The notes: generated by a model from the letters alone, not told the origin. 64,000 nt of DNA from Algoriphagus aquaeductus (GCF_003253485.1 NZ_QKTX01000018.1:1-64000), one strand, 5' to 3'. Shown: positions 34,743 to 44,345, counted from the stretch's first letter. Translations and numbers: made by a program.

Positions 34743-35039
34743 TTAAATCTTAAATTTTGTGGGGTCTATTCGGTTTGGTCTTAAAGTGATGACCTCGATT
34801 TCCTCAGCTTTAATTCGATAGTAAATACTAGTTTGAGGACTAAAAACACATTTTCGTAACCCCGACTTTCTTTTTGATTCTGGATACATTTCTGGATTTT
34901 TAGAAATCAATTCCAGTGTTTGATTCATTTCCAAAAAAACTTCATTCGCTTTTGAACGCCCGAATTTATGAACAATGTATTCGAGGATTTCGATTTGCTC
35001 CTCGATAGCACGAAGCGAATATTTTACTTTCCTATTCAA
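34743..35039 (-). CDS. RelE/ParE family toxin
   Basis: The 98-residue protein has the RelE/ParE fold pattern: an N-terminal KYSLRAIEEQIEILEYI helix, then GRSKANEVFLEM and the basic C-terminal strands KSGLRKCVFSPQTSIYYRIKAEEIEVITLRPNRIDP. Such toxins cut mRNA on the ribosome or inhibit gyrase; the branch cannot be told here. The upstream gene (35041-35274), 1 bp away, encodes the likely antitoxin, so the pair is a type II toxin-antitoxin module. Its low G+C and location between ruvB and the kynurenine genes suit an acquired module. Confidence 0.88.
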   Translation of the reverse strand: MNRKVKYSLRAIEEQIEILEYIVHKFGRSKANEVFLEMNQTLELISKNPEMYPESKRKSGLRKCVFSPQTSIYYRIKAEEIEVITLRPNRIDPTKFKI

Positions 35040-35040
35040 A

Positions 35041-35274
35041 CTAAAAACCGAATCTAGTTTTAATTAGATCTTTTGCCTCTTCATAGGATACGCTTTTCCC
35101 TTCATCTAATTGCCTTATTCCTTCATTTATTGCTTCCTGATCTTCCAAAGACAATTGATCCCAAAAATCTGCTTGATCTTCGATTTTTAGCAGATTTTTG
35201 ATTGCCTCAAGAATCTCTTCATTTTCTGTTTGAAGGATAGCGGCAATTAGACTTTTCTTAATCTCGATATCCAT
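35041..35274 (-). CDS. Antitoxin of the RelE/ParE-type module
   Basis: The 77-residue acidic protein has LSLEDQEAINEGIRQLDEGKSVSYEEAKDLIKTRF near its end, a common form of addiction-module antitoxin (the helical toxin-binding tail of TIGR02574/Phd-like components). It precedes the toxin gene by 1 bp, the usual order. A DNA-binding domain is not obvious, so autoregulation may depend on the toxin-antitoxin complex. Confidence 0.8.
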   Translation of the reverse strand: MDIEIKKSLIAAILQTENEEILEAIKNLLKIEDQADFWDQLSLEDQEAINEGIRQLDEGKSVSYEEAKDLIKTRFGF

Positions 35275-35338
35275 AAGCTGATTGTTTTCTACTCAAGTTA
35301 ACGTTTCCAAATTGAGTTTTGGCAAGAATAAATCAAAA

Positions 35339-35360
35339 AAAGCGGTTCTTACACCGCTTT
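35339..35360 (-). terminator. Terminator overlapping the kmo stop codon
   Basis: On the minus strand AAAGCGGT pairs with ACCGCTTT around six bases and is followed by a U-run. The 5' arm lies in the last codons of kmo and the stop codon is in the loop. Confidence 0.85.
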
Positions 35361-36701
35361 TGCTGTTTCCATCTGATTGATGATGTCCTCGTAGTCGAGC
35401 TTATTCCAGTTTTCAGTGATCAGCGGGTCGGTCATTACTTTGTCCATGATCGCCTCTTGAAGCTTGCCTTGTGCATAGGCCTCGGCATAGCCCATATCCG
35501 AAAAGGTCACCATGGTATAGAGTGGAATCCACTCCTTAGGGTAAAGGTCATGCAGCTTAGCCTCGATTTTTTTGCGTAGCTGAAACTTCGGATCGGCTAC
35601 GCTGTCCCGCATTTCGATGAAGTTTTCCATGGCCAACTGACAGATGGCATCGGTGTCCGGCTTGCGTTTTTTCTGGAATTTTTCAAAAACCAAATCCCAA
35701 GCATTGCTACCGAGCTTTTCGATCAGTTGATTGAGAATGTAGCAATCCTCAAAACCGCAATTCATACCCTGCCCATAAAAAGGAACCATGGCATGGGATG
35801 CATCACCGATCAGCAATGAGTTTCCCTGAACCCAAGGATAGCACTCCACATTGATCAAAGCAGAAGTCGGATTTTTGAAAAACTCACTTTTCAAATCTGG
35901 CATCAATTGATACGCATCATCGAAATAAGCCCTGAAGACCGTTTCCAGATCCTTTTCATCCTGAATTTTTTCAAAGCACACCTTATACCCTTCGAAAGGG
36001 AGAAATAAAGTACAAGTAAAAGACTTGTCCGGGTTGGGCAATGCGATCAACATGAACTTTCCTCTTGGCCAGATGTGGAGCGCATTGGGGTCCATGGCAA
36101 ACTCCCCCGCGGCAGTTGCCGGGATGGTCAGCTCTTTATACCCGTGAGAAATGTATTCCTGCTTATAGTTGAATCTGATCTGCTTTTGCATGGACATGCG
36201 AAGGGCAGAATAGGCCCCATCCGCCCCGATGATCACTTGGGGTTGGAGTTTTTCCAATCCCTCGGGAGTTTCAAAAGTGATTTCGTTGGACCTAAAATCT
36301 ACCTCTTGACACTTGTGCTCAAAGTGAATCTGTGCCCCCAGTCGCTCAGCCTCCTCGGCTAGCAGTTGGTTGAATTTTCCTCTGGAAATAGAATAAATGG
36401 CCTGATTGGCCTTTCCGTAGGGGATAAAAGTCGTGCCTCCATGTTCATCATGGATCTTTCGTCCGTACATCGGAATGGCTAAGGGCAGTACTTTGTCCTT
36501 CAGCCCGACTTGCTCGAGACTTTTCCAACCCCGATGGCTCAAAGCCATATTGATGGAGCGGCCGCCTTCGTAGTAGGGAGTTTTGCGTTTGTCGGGACGC
36601 TTGTCATAGATATGTACGTCCAGACCCTGACGCTTGAGATATATGGCCATCAAGCTGCCGATCAAGCCGGCACCCAAGATGGTGATGGAGTTGTTTTTCA
36701 T
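35349..36701 (-). CDS. kmo: Kynurenine 3-monooxygenase
   Basis: The 450-residue flavoprotein hydroxylase has the FAD motif ILGAGLIGSLMAIYLKRQG, the second dinucleotide motif IIGADGAYSALR and the GD motif SLLIGDASHAMVPFYGQGMN. It hydroxylates kynurenine to 3-hydroxykynurenine with NADPH and O2. The start at 36701 (MKNNSITILGAG) is used; the longer frame from 36776 overlaps kynU. It is the third gene of haaO-kynU-kmo and ends in a terminator that overlaps its stop. Confidence 0.95.
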   Translation of the reverse strand: MKNNSITILGAGLIGSLMAIYLKRQGLDVHIYDKRPDKRKTPYYEGGRSINMALSHRGWKSLEQVGLKDKVLPLAIPMYGRKIHDEHGGTTFIPYGKANQAIYSISRGKFNQLLAEEAERLGAQIHFEHKCQEVDFRSNEITFETPEGLEKLQPQVIIGADGAYSALRMSMQKQIRFNYKQEYISHGYKELTIPATAAGEFAMDPNALHIWPRGKFMLIALPNPDKSFTCTLFLPFEGYKVCFEKIQDEKDLETVFRAYFDDAYQLMPDLKSEFFKNPTSALINVECYPWVQGNSLLIGDASHAMVPFYGQGMNCGFEDCYILNQLIEKLGSNAWDLVFEKFQKKRKPDTDAICQLAMENFIEMRDSVADPKFQLRKKIEAKLHDLYPKEWIPLYTMVTFSDMGYAEAYAQGKLQEAIMDKVMTDPLITENWNKLDYEDIINQMETAKAV

Positions 36702-36723
36702 TGGATTAGTTTCCCGCTTTCTT

Positions 36724-38010
36724 TTAAGCGAATTTCTCCAGGGATTGTTCCAAAATCTTTGCGAAGCGGAACACATCCAAGAAGCTGTTGTACAGCGGAG
36801 TAGGTGCCAATCGAATCACATTGGGATTCCTCCAGTCGCCTACCACGCCGTGTTTGTAAAACTCATCGAAGACCGCCTTGCCGCCCCGGTGAATCAGCAA
36901 AGATAACTGGCAACCTCTTTCAGCAGGGTTTTTTGGGGTGATTATTTCCAAAACTCCTGATTTTCCGCTGATTTGCTCAATCAGAAACTCCAAAAAGGCA
37001 GTCAGTTTTTCGCTTTTTGCCCGGAGATTTTCCATTCCGGCTTCCTGAAAAATATCCAAAGAAGCCTGGTGAGCTGCCAAAGCCAAGACATTGGAATTGG
37101 CCAGCTGCCAGCCATCAGCGCCATACATCGGTACAAATCCCTTTTCCATTCGGAAGCGCTCGCCTTCGTCATGTCCCCACCAACCCGCAAAGCGTGGCAG
37201 ATCCGGACGCTCGGCATAGCGCTCATGGGCAAAAATGCCCGACACATTACCCGGACCAGAATTCAAATACTTGTAACTGCACCAGGTCGCAAAATCCACA
37301 TCCCAATCGTGAAGCTTCAAGAGGGCATTTCCAGCTGCATGAGCCAGGTCAAATCCAGCTACCGCACCTACTTCATGAGCGGCTTGGGTGATGGCCTGCA
37401 TATCAAAAAGCTGTCCGGTGTAATATTGAATTCCGGCCATATTGACCATGGCAAGGGAGTCACCTTGCTTATGGATTTCGGCCAAAATATCTTCGGTTCG
37501 GAGCGTGTGTTCACCCGGTCTTGGACTGATTTCGACCAGGGTATCTGCCGGATCGAGCCCATGGAATTTGATCTGAGTTTCCAGCATATATTGATCGGAA
37601 GGAAAAGCTCCCGCTTCGACGATGATTTTGTAACGTTGTTTGGTCGGACGATAAAAGGAAACCATCAGCAGGTGAAGATTGACCGAAAGATTGTTCATCG
37701 CTACCACTTCATGCTCGTGGGCGCCTAAGATTTCTGCAAGAGCAGGTTTCGACTTTTTCCGCACATGATACCAAGCATCTTCTCCGTGAAAATGTCCGTC
37801 CACCGCCAAATCTGCCCAGTTGCTCAACTCTTTTTCCAAGTGATCTTTGACAGTTTTGGGCTGAAGGCCGAGCGAATTGCCACAGAAATAAATGGCTTCC
37901 TGACCGTTTACTTTGGGAAAATGAAATCGGGATCTGAAATGCGCCAGCGAATCTTTGGCGTCCATTTCCCGTGCAAAAGACTCGGAGTATTGGAATGTAT
38001 TTGGGTTCAT
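36724..38010 (-). CDS. kynU: Kynureninase
   Basis: The 428-residue PLP enzyme has GFDLAHAAGNALLKLHDWDVDFATWCSYKYLNSGPG split around the cofactor: AGFDLAHAAGN binds PLP and the lysine of CSYKYLNSGPG forms the Schiff base. It cleaves 3-hydroxykynurenine to 3-hydroxyanthranilate and alanine in the cytoplasm. It lies between haaO and kmo in the same direction, with a 22-bp gap to kmo. Confidence 0.95.
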   Translation of the reverse strand: MNPNTFQYSESFAREMDAKDSLAHFRSRFHFPKVNGQEAIYFCGNSLGLQPKTVKDHLEKELSNWADLAVDGHFHGEDAWYHVRKKSKPALAEILGAHEHEVVAMNNLSVNLHLLMVSFYRPTKQRYKIIVEAGAFPSDQYMLETQIKFHGLDPADTLVEISPRPGEHTLRTEDILAEIHKQGDSLAMVNMAGIQYYTGQLFDMQAITQAAHEVGAVAGFDLAHAAGNALLKLHDWDVDFATWCSYKYLNSGPGNVSGIFAHERYAERPDLPRFAGWWGHDEGERFRMEKGFVPMYGADGWQLANSNVLALAAHQASLDIFQEAGMENLRAKSEKLTAFLEFLIEQISGKSGVLEIITPKNPAERGCQLSLLIHRGGKAVFDEFYKHGVVGDWRNPNVIRLAPTPLYNSFLDVFRFAKILEQSLEKFA

Positions 38011-38207
38011 ATCTATGGCTTGAATCCTAGGATTGACAATTCTGCAAGGAGGTGTTTTTAATCATGGTTTGAGAGGGAAGACCGGAGACCGATGACCGAA
38101 GAATCCTAATTGTGAGATTTATTACTACTTCGAAGGCCTTTTGTGTCTTAGGAGCGTGTCAGCGGTGCTTTTTCACTAGCTGAAAACTTCCAATTGACCA
38201 CTGCAAA

Positions 38208-38720
38208 CTACTTCTCCATCACTGTTCCACAACTTTTGCAGGTTCTCAGGTCCATATTAGACCAGAATCGCTCCATGATGGGAGGAAGTTGGGTAACGAT
38301 ATCGGTGAGCTCCACGTATTCTTCGTGAAGTTTTTCTCCGCAGTTTTCACAGTGCCAAAGGAAACCGTCTTTTTCTCCCGGTCTGCGGTAGCGTTCCATC
38401 ACCAGACCGATGGTATTGGCGGGTCGACGGGGAGAATGAGGCACTTTCGCCGGCAGAAGGAAGATTTCCCCTTCCTTGATTTCGATGTCTTTGGGTTTGC
38501 CGTCCTCGATGATTTTCAGGACGATATCGCCCTCGAGTTGGTAGAAAAATTCCTCTCCTTCATCATAGTGGTAATCCTTTCGGGAATTTGGACCGCCAAC
38601 GACCATCACGATAAAATCATCATTTCCTTTGTACACCTGCTGATTGCCGACGGGTGGCTTAAGCAGGTGGCGGTTGTCATCGATCCATTTTTTGAAGTTG
38701 AAAGGTTTTGCTACAGCCAT
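38208..38720 (-). CDS. haaO: 3-hydroxyanthranilate 3,4-dioxygenase
   Basis: The 170-residue cupin has the conserved KRIAYSF-like lead replaced by MAVAKPFNFKKWIDDNR, followed by VVGGPNSRKDYHYDEGEEFFYQLEG (iron ligands His and Glu) and LLPAKVPHSPRRPANTIG (His). The C-terminal rubredoxin-like metal knot is CENCG ... CKSCG. It opens 3-hydroxyanthranilate on the route to quinolinate and NAD. The start at 38720 is chosen over 38771 because the -7 element lies between them. First gene of the kyn group. Confidence 0.95.
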   Translation of the reverse strand: MAVAKPFNFKKWIDDNRHLLKPPVGNQQVYKGNDDFIVMVVGGPNSRKDYHYDEGEEFFYQLEGDIVLKIIEDGKPKDIEIKEGEIFLLPAKVPHSPRRPANTIGLVMERYRRPGEKDGFLWHCENCGEKLHEEYVELTDIVTQLPPIMERFWSNMDLRTCKSCGTVMEK

Positions 38721-38749
38721 TTTTTGATGGATTTGAATTAGGATAAACT

Positions 38750-38757
38750 CAAAGATA
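38750..38757 (-). promoter_or_regulatory. Candidate -7 element of the haaO-kynU-kmo group
   Basis: TATCTTTG on the minus strand is a perfect TAnnTTTG match 29 bases before the haaO start codon. Confidence 0.5.
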
Positions 38758-38819
38758 GGTATTGAATACAAATGCAGCGGCGAGATAGTTTTGGAAAAGC
38801 GCTTCCATTGGAAAAAGTT

Positions 38820-38827
38820 TAACTTTG
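38820..38827 (+). promoter_or_regulatory. Candidate -7 element of the M19 dipeptidase gene
   Basis: TAACTTTG is a perfect TAnnTTTG match 67 bases before the start codon at 38895. Confidence 0.45.
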
Positions 38828-38894
38828 GATTCCTGTTTGAGGAGCAGCTGCCCCTCGTAAATCGACATTCGTAGATCGTAAATTAATCCTTCCC

Positions 38895-39881
38895 ATGCCT
38901 TTTCCCATCGCCGATATGCACTGTGACCTCCTGTCTTTTTTGGCGGTAGTTCCCCGTGCAGACCCATTTGATAAAAACCAAATTGCCTGCGCTTTTCCAT
39001 GGATGCAAGAGGGAGGTGTCAAGATGCAGGTCATGGCGATTTATACTACTGTCGATTCGGGAAGTAGGGCCTTGGCCACCAAGCAGGCAGCTATTTTTGA
39101 TGAGTTGCTTCGCAAAGAAAAAGAAACGGTTTGCCGATTTGATGGAGATTTTTTCCGAAATCAATCTGAAAAAAGTCCAATCGGAATCATCGCTTCGGTG
39201 GAAAATGCGGCGGGTTTTGGCACGGAAAATTCCACCTGGCCTGAAATCTATCAGCAGTTTGATTCGATTGTGGAAAAAGTCGGGCCACTGGCCTACATCA
39301 GCCTGACGCACCATACCGAAAACCGATTCGGCGGAGGAAATTATACCGAAGGCATAGGCCTAAAAGAAGACGGCAAGCGCCTGCTCGATTACATGGCAGG
39401 AAAGCGGATTCCCATTGATCTTTCACATACTTCTGACTTACTCGCCGAAGGGATTCTCAAACACATTGACCGACATCATTTGCCGATTCCTGTCATTGCC
39501 AGCCATTCCAATTTCCGATCCATTTGGAATCACAAGCGTAACCTCAGCGATGAATTTGCGCAGGAAATCATCCATCGTGGAGGCATCATCGGGGTGAATT
39601 TTCTCAGAGCATTTCTGGACAATGAAGTTCCGGAAAGGCTGTTTGAGCACCTGCTTCACGGAGTTAAGCTAGGTGAAAATGCCATCTGCTTTGGCGCTGA
39701 CTTTTTCTACACCAAGGATTTTCCTGACCCAAGTCGCCATCCATTTTACTTTCCCCTTGCAGAAAATGCCGGAAAGTATCCTTCCATTTTGGAGCAGCTC
39801 AGCAAGCAGCTTTCGGAGGTTCAGCTTCGCAAAATGGCTTTCGAAAATGTGTTTAATTTCTACCAAAAACTCTGGGACTGA
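38895..39881 (+). CDS. M19 (renal) dipeptidase family protein
   Basis: The 328-residue metal-dependent amidohydrolase has DMHCDLL (His-x-Asp) at residues 7-13, a bridging Glu in IIASVENAAGF, His in YISLTHHTENRFGG and VIASHSNFRSIWNHKRNLSDE. These are the zinc ligands of membrane dipeptidase. No signal peptide is seen, so it is probably cytoplasmic and cleaves dipeptides, possibly including D-amino-acid ones from wall turnover. Its stop shares one base with the next gene's start, so they are coupled. Confidence 0.9.
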   Translation: MPFPIADMHCDLLSFLAVVPRADPFDKNQIACAFPWMQEGGVKMQVMAIYTTVDSGSRALATKQAAIFDELLRKEKETVCRFDGDFFRNQSEKSPIGIIASVENAAGFGTENSTWPEIYQQFDSIVEKVGPLAYISLTHHTENRFGGGNYTEGIGLKEDGKRLLDYMAGKRIPIDLSHTSDLLAEGILKHIDRHHLPIPVIASHSNFRSIWNHKRNLSDEFAQEIIHRGGIIGVNFLRAFLDNEVPERLFEHLLHGVKLGENAICFGADFFYTKDFPDPSRHPFYFPLAENAGKYPSILEQLSKQLSEVQLRKMAFENVFNFYQKLWD

Positions 39882-40495
39882 TGTCTAGCCACCATTTTGT
39901 CAAAGAGCAGCAGGAACCTGCGGTGTTCATTTTGAACACGGAAGGCATTTCGTTTGAGACTGTTTCACCCTTGTTGGAATGGGTGCCCACGGTGCTCGTC
40001 TGGCAAGAATGCGTAGAGACGGTGCTAAGTTGGGGGATCAAAGTGGATGTGATTTTGGCCACTCAAGAGTTTCAAAAAGCTAATTATAACCTCCTAGAAG
40101 AGCAGTATCCTGTTCGGTTTTTGACCGTCTCTGATGAAGGATTTTTGGAAGAAGGCTTACAGTATTTGCTAGCTTCCCAACACAATGGAGTGCATTTGGT
40201 GGGGTTTGATCATGCAGAAATCACTGCCTTGACAGAAAAGGCGAATCTTTTGGATCTGACCGTACTGGATGGAGAGTGGAAGTATTATCCGGTCAAAGAG
40301 GGAAAGTTCAAAAAGTGGTTTACATCGTATGAAATCCGGATTTTGGCTAAAGAAAATCAGCCGCTGGAACTTTCCAATTCCAACGGCCAATTGCTTTTTC
40401 CTATTCAGTATTTGACTCAGATCGAGGTACCAGAAGGCATTTCTGAGTTTTCCAGTCCGGATATTTTTTGGATTGGGGAAAAGGTAATTTTCTAA
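39881..40495 (+). CDS. Conserved protein with faint similarity to thiamine pyrophosphokinase
   Basis: 204 residues. The N-terminal half (VLVWQECVETVLSWGIKVDVILATQEFQ) looks like the nucleotide-binding half of thiamine pyrophosphokinase, and the C-terminal half has the beta-sandwich pattern IRILAKENQPLELSNSNGQ. The GDFDS-type catalytic motif expected after the VDV strand is replaced by LATQEF, so I would not claim kinase activity. It overlaps the dipeptidase gene start-to-stop by one base. Its stop codon interlocks with that of convergent glpF. Identification is tentative. Confidence 0.45.
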   Translation: MSSHHFVKEQQEPAVFILNTEGISFETVSPLLEWVPTVLVWQECVETVLSWGIKVDVILATQEFQKANYNLLEEQYPVRFLTVSDEGFLEEGLQYLLASQHNGVHLVGFDHAEITALTEKANLLDLTVLDGEWKYYPVKEGKFKKWFTSYEIRILAKENQPLELSNSNGQLLFPIQYLTQIEVPEGISEFSSPDIFWIGEKVIF

Positions 40496-41226
40496 GCACC
40501 CACCACCAAATACAAGCCTGCTGCCAATAAGGCGCCAAGAATTGGACCGAGGATCGGAACCCAAGAATAGTCCCAATCCGAGCTTCCTTTTCCCTTGATA
40601 GGCAAAAGCTGATGCATGATTCTAGGTCCCAGGTCACGGGCAGGGTTGATGGCATAGCCGGTGGTGCCGCCCAAAGCCAATCCAATCACCCAAACCAAAA
40701 ACGCTACCGGTAATGCACCGACAGAACCCAATCCGATGGGTGTTCCTGCAGTGTCTTCCAATTTTGCTCCAGCGATATAGAGAATCACAAAAATCAAAAC
40801 AAAAGTCCCAATCACTTCTGAAAGAACACTTGTGCTGAAGTTTCTCACGGTGGGATCGGTACAAAATGGCGCCCGCTTCAATCCTGGATCATCTGTCATG
40901 TCGAAATGGTGACGATACATCAGCCAAGCCAAGCCCGACCCGAGCATTGCGCCGCCTAATTGAGCGATAATGTACCCGGGAGCTATGGACCAATCAAATT
41001 TGCCTACAGTTGCCAAACCGATGGTCACTGCCGGATTGAGATGAGCACCACTATAAGGTCCCGCCACGACTACCCCACAAAAGACAGCAAGAGCCCAAGC
41101 TGTAGTGATGGCGATCAAACCACCTCCGTTTCCTTTGGTTCCCGGTAAAATTACATTGGCAACCACACCTGAACCAAGCAGGATAAGAATACCAGTTCCG
41201 ATAAATTCTGCTACGATTGCGTTCAT
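40492..41226 (-). CDS. glpF: Glycerol uptake facilitator (aquaglyceroporin, MIP family)
   Basis: 244 residues and six membrane segments plus two NPA half-helices: [10 protein letters not shown] (NPA 64-66) and [12 protein letters not shown]. The Asp after the second NPA motif is the mark of glycerol-conducting members. It lets glycerol diffuse across the inner membrane. It overlaps the end of glpK by 4 bp and is the last gene of glpD-glpK-glpF. Confidence 0.95.
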   Translation of the reverse strand: MNAIVAEFIGTGILILLGSGVVANVILPGTKGNGGGLIAITTAWALAVFCGVVVAGPYSGAHLNPAVTIGLATVGKFDWSIAPGYIIAQLGGAMLGSGLAWLMYRHHFDMTDDPGLKRAPFCTDPTVRNFSTSVLSEVIGTFVLIFVILYIAGAKLEDTAGTPIGLGSVGALPVAFLVWVIGLALGGTTGYAINPARDLGPRIMHQLLPIKGKGSSDWDYSWVPILGPILGALLAAGLYLVVGA

Positions 41227-42722
41227 TCTACCCAGTTTTTAGAGCGTTCGACTGCCTTATGCCAAAAGTGTATCAACTGATCACGCTTTTCAGCTTCCAT
41301 GTTAGGTTCGAAACTTTGGTCAGCTTCCCATAACTCTTGCAATTCTTCCTGATTTTTCCAAAATCCCACAGCCAATCCCGCCAAAAATGCAGCGCCGATG
41401 GCTGTGGTTTCGATGATTTTTGGGCGTTTGATTTCGCAGCCAAGTAGGTCCGCCTGGAATTGCATCAGGAAATTGTTGGCAGTAGCTCCTCCATCCACCC
41501 GGAGTTCTTGAGTAGGTTTCCCGCTGTCTTTTTCCATGGCTTTGAGTACATCAAAGACTTGGTAGGCGATCGCTTCCAAGGCTGCGCGGGTCATGTGGGC
41601 GATGGTCGTGCCACGTGTGATGCCAAAGAAAGCTCCCCGTGCATTTTGATCCCAGTGCGGGGCCCCTAGTCCGGCCAAGGCAGGAACAAAGTACACGCCG
41701 TCGTTATCATCCAGGCTGGTGGCCAATTTTTCGGTTTCCTTCGCATGACTGAAGAGTTCGATGCCATCTCTCAGCCATTGAATCGCCGCTCCGCCAATGA
41801 ATACAGAGCCTTCGAGTGCATAGTTGATCTTGTTGCCTATTTTCCAAGCAACGGTAGTGAGTAGTTGATTTTGGGAGCGAACGGCCTCTTTTCCGGTATT
41901 CATGACCAAGAAGCATCCTGTTCCGTAGGTGGTTTTAGCCATTCCGGGTTGGGTGCAAAGCTGTCCAAAAAGTGCCGCCTGCTGATCTCCGGCCACTCCT
42001 GCAATCGGGATTTTGGTATTGAGCACATCGCCTGCGGTCTCGGTGAATACCTCGCTGCAGCTTTTCACTTCAGGCAGCATCGAGGCAGGTATGCCGAATA
42101 ATTCCAACAGTTCCTTGTCCCATTCCTGCGTATGAATGTTGAAAATCATCGTGCGACTTGCATTGGTGATGTCGGTGAGGTGACTTTTTCCAGCTGTCAG
42201 CTTCCAAATCAGCCAAGAATCCACCGTGCCAAAAGCCAGTTCTCCCGCTTCCGCTTTTTGCCTTGCTCCTTCTACATTTTCCAGGATCCAGCGGATTTTG
42301 GTAGCGGAGAAATAGGCGTCGATGATCAATCCAGTTTTGGCAGCGATTTGCTCGGCATGGCCTTTTTCCTTGAGCTCATTGCAATAAGGGGCAGTTCTTC
42401 GGTCTTGCCAAACGATGGCATGATAGAGCGGTTTTCCGGTTTTTCGATCCCAGACAATGGTCGTTTCCCGCTGATTGGTGATGCCGATGGCAGCGATTTG
42501 GTCAGCGCGTATGCTTTTGTTAACCAAGGCTTCGATCATGACCGCCGATTGGCTGGACCAGATTTCATCCGGGTCATGCTCCACCCATCCTTGTTTGGGA
42601 AAGTGCTGCTTGAATTCCTTTTGGGCGACGGAGACGATTTGCCCTTTTTGGTCAAAAATAATGGCTCTGGAGCTCGTTGTGCCTTGATCCAAAGCCAAAA
42701 TGTAAGGTTTGTTTTGGGACAT
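41223..42722 (-). CDS. glpK: Glycerol kinase
   Basis: The 499-residue FGGY-family kinase has the N-terminal [32 protein letters not shown] and [11 protein letters not shown]. Its C-terminal ATP site is [19 protein letters not shown]. It phosphorylates glycerol to sn-glycerol-3-phosphate in the cytoplasm, feeding glpD. It sits 35 bp after glpD and overlaps glpF. Confidence 0.97.
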   Translation of the reverse strand: MSQNKPYILALDQGTTSSRAIIFDQKGQIVSVAQKEFKQHFPKQGWVEHDPDEIWSSQSAVMIEALVNKSIRADQIAAIGITNQRETTIVWDRKTGKPLYHAIVWQDRRTAPYCNELKEKGHAEQIAAKTGLIIDAYFSATKIRWILENVEGARQKAEAGELAFGTVDSWLIWKLTAGKSHLTDITNASRTMIFNIHTQEWDKELLELFGIPASMLPEVKSCSEVFTETAGDVLNTKIPIAGVAGDQQAALFGQLCTQPGMAKTTYGTGCFLVMNTGKEAVRSQNQLLTTVAWKIGNKINYALEGSVFIGGAAIQWLRDGIELFSHAKETEKLATSLDDNDGVYFVPALAGLGAPHWDQNARGAFFGITRGTTIAHMTRAALEAIAYQVFDVLKAMEKDSGKPTQELRVDGGATANNFLMQFQADLLGCEIKRPKIIETTAIGAAFLAGLAVGFWKNQEELQELWEADQSFEPNMEAEKRDQLIHFWHKAVERSKNWVE

Positions 42723-42757
42723 TTTTGGGTTTAGAGGTTAAAGGTAAAGGGTCGGTT

Positions 42758-44326
42758 TTATGTGCTTTTGATGAGGTATTTTTCTGCAGTTTTCTTGAAA
42801 TCAACCAGTTCGGAATCGATCCAAGCTTGGTCTTTTTGAAGTGCAACGGCCATGGTTTGGGCCACTTTCTCAGCCGAATCCAATGCTGCCTGCGCATCGA
42901 GAATCAACATACGAATTCTTCGGGAAAGTACATCTTCCACTTTGACGGCCATTTCATTTTCGCAGGACCAGACGACCTCTGCCAGGATATTCGGGAATGC
43001 CGGATGGATGGGCTCGCTCCATTCTGGGTTTTCCTTTGCGAGTTGCTGGATTTTTACTGCGTCCGAACCGTAAACACTCCAATGTCCTGACGGAATTTCA
43101 GTTGTGAAGCCATGGATTTTCTGATTAAGGGATTTGCTTGGGTTGAGTTTCTGTCCGGTGATTTGGGTAAAATAGTCCACGGTGTCTTCGCCCATTTTTC
43201 GATAGGTGGTCCATTTGCCTCCGGTAAGGGTTACCAAGCCGCTTTGGGATACGATTACCTTGTGGGAGCGGGAGATTTCTTTGGTTTTGGTGCTGCCTTC
43301 TTTGGGTCTTGCGAGTGGTCGGAGCCCAGCAAAAACAGCTTTGACATCGGCTCTGCTTGGTTTTTTGGTTAAATAACCACTGGCTGTTTCCAACACAAAA
43401 TCAATTTCCCTTTGCAAAGCTTCGGGTTCGAGTTTGGCTTTTTCCCGAAGGGTGTCTGTCGTACCTACTACGAGTTTGTTGTGCCAAGGTACAGCAAAAA
43501 GCACACGCCCGTCCCGGGTTTTGGGAATCATCAAGGCGTCTTTTCCACCCAAAAAATCTAAATCCATAACCAAATGAATGCCTTGGCTAGGCTGAATGGT
43601 TTTTGGTGCTTCTGGATTATCCATTTGCAAGATTTTGTCCGCAAAAACGCCAGTGGCATTGACGACCATTTTGGTCTGGATTTCCAGTTTTTCTTTGGAC
43701 TGTTCGTCGATGACTTTTAAGCCGGAGATTTTGCCTGAGTCATTTTTCACAAGCCCAGAAACCTTCATGTAATTCAAGACACAGGCTCCAAGCTCATCTG
43801 CTGTTTGAGCAATGTTGAGTGCCAGTCTTGCATCGTCAAACTGCCCGTCGTGGTAGACCACTCCGCCTTTGAGTTGGTCTTGGTTTACGGAAGGAAGGCG
43901 GCGAACCGTTTCAGCTTTGGAGATAAATCTGGACTTTCCGAGACGGAGCTTGCCTGCCATCCAGTCGTAGATTTTCAGTCCTGCGCTATATTGAATGCGG
44001 TCCCACCAAGTATAGATTGGAATAATGAAGGGTTGGTTTTGGGTGAGGTGGGGGGCATTTTTAAGGAGCATTCCTCGTTCTTTGAGGGCTTCCAAAACCA
44101 ACGCGATATCGCCTTGGGCCAGGTAGCGAACTCCCCCATGTACCAGTTTGGTGCTTCGGCTGGAGGTTCCTTTGGCAAAATCAGCCTTTTCCAACAAGAC
44201 TACTGAAAGCCCTCGGGAAACGGCATCCAAGGCTACTCCAAGCCCGGACGAACCGCCGCCAATCACGGCAATATCCCAGATTTTACTTTTATCTCTAAGC
44301 TGATTTAAGTTTTCTTCTCGATTCAT
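42758..44326 (-). CDS. glpD: FAD-dependent glycerol-3-phosphate dehydrogenase
   Basis: 522 residues. It has the FAD motif IAVIGGGSSGLGVALDAVSRG at the N-terminus, the GlpD signature TSSRSTKLVHGGVRYL, and VWNHKLV-like VPWHNKLVVGTTDT later. A C-terminal helical DAO_C domain follows. It oxidises glycerol-3-phosphate to dihydroxyacetone phosphate and passes electrons to quinone at the membrane. It is first of the glp operon; the divergent DeoR gene and operators lie just upstream. Confidence 0.95.
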   Translation of the reverse strand: MNREENLNQLRDKSKIWDIAVIGGGSSGLGVALDAVSRGLSVVLLEKADFAKGTSSRSTKLVHGGVRYLAQGDIALVLEALKERGMLLKNAPHLTQNQPFIIPIYTWWDRIQYSAGLKIYDWMAGKLRLGKSRFISKAETVRRLPSVNQDQLKGGVVYHDGQFDDARLALNIAQTADELGACVLNYMKVSGLVKNDSGKISGLKVIDEQSKEKLEIQTKMVVNATGVFADKILQMDNPEAPKTIQPSQGIHLVMDLDFLGGKDALMIPKTRDGRVLFAVPWHNKLVVGTTDTLREKAKLEPEALQREIDFVLETASGYLTKKPSRADVKAVFAGLRPLARPKEGSTKTKEISRSHKVIVSQSGLVTLTGGKWTTYRKMGEDTVDYFTQITGQKLNPSKSLNQKIHGFTTEIPSGHWSVYGSDAVKIQQLAKENPEWSEPIHPAFPNILAEVVWSCENEMAVKVEDVLSRRIRMLILDAQAALDSAEKVAQTMAVALQKDQAWIDSELVDFKKTAEKYLIKST

Positions 44327-44345
44327 TTTCTTTCCCTTCTGGGCT

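Noticed and set aside
36973..37728. 251-residue open frame antisense to kynU
   Set aside because: It is a shadow of the kynureninase gene, whose motifs are intact.
42132..42734. 200-residue open frame antisense to glpK
   Set aside because: It is a shadow of glycerol kinase with no domain of its own.
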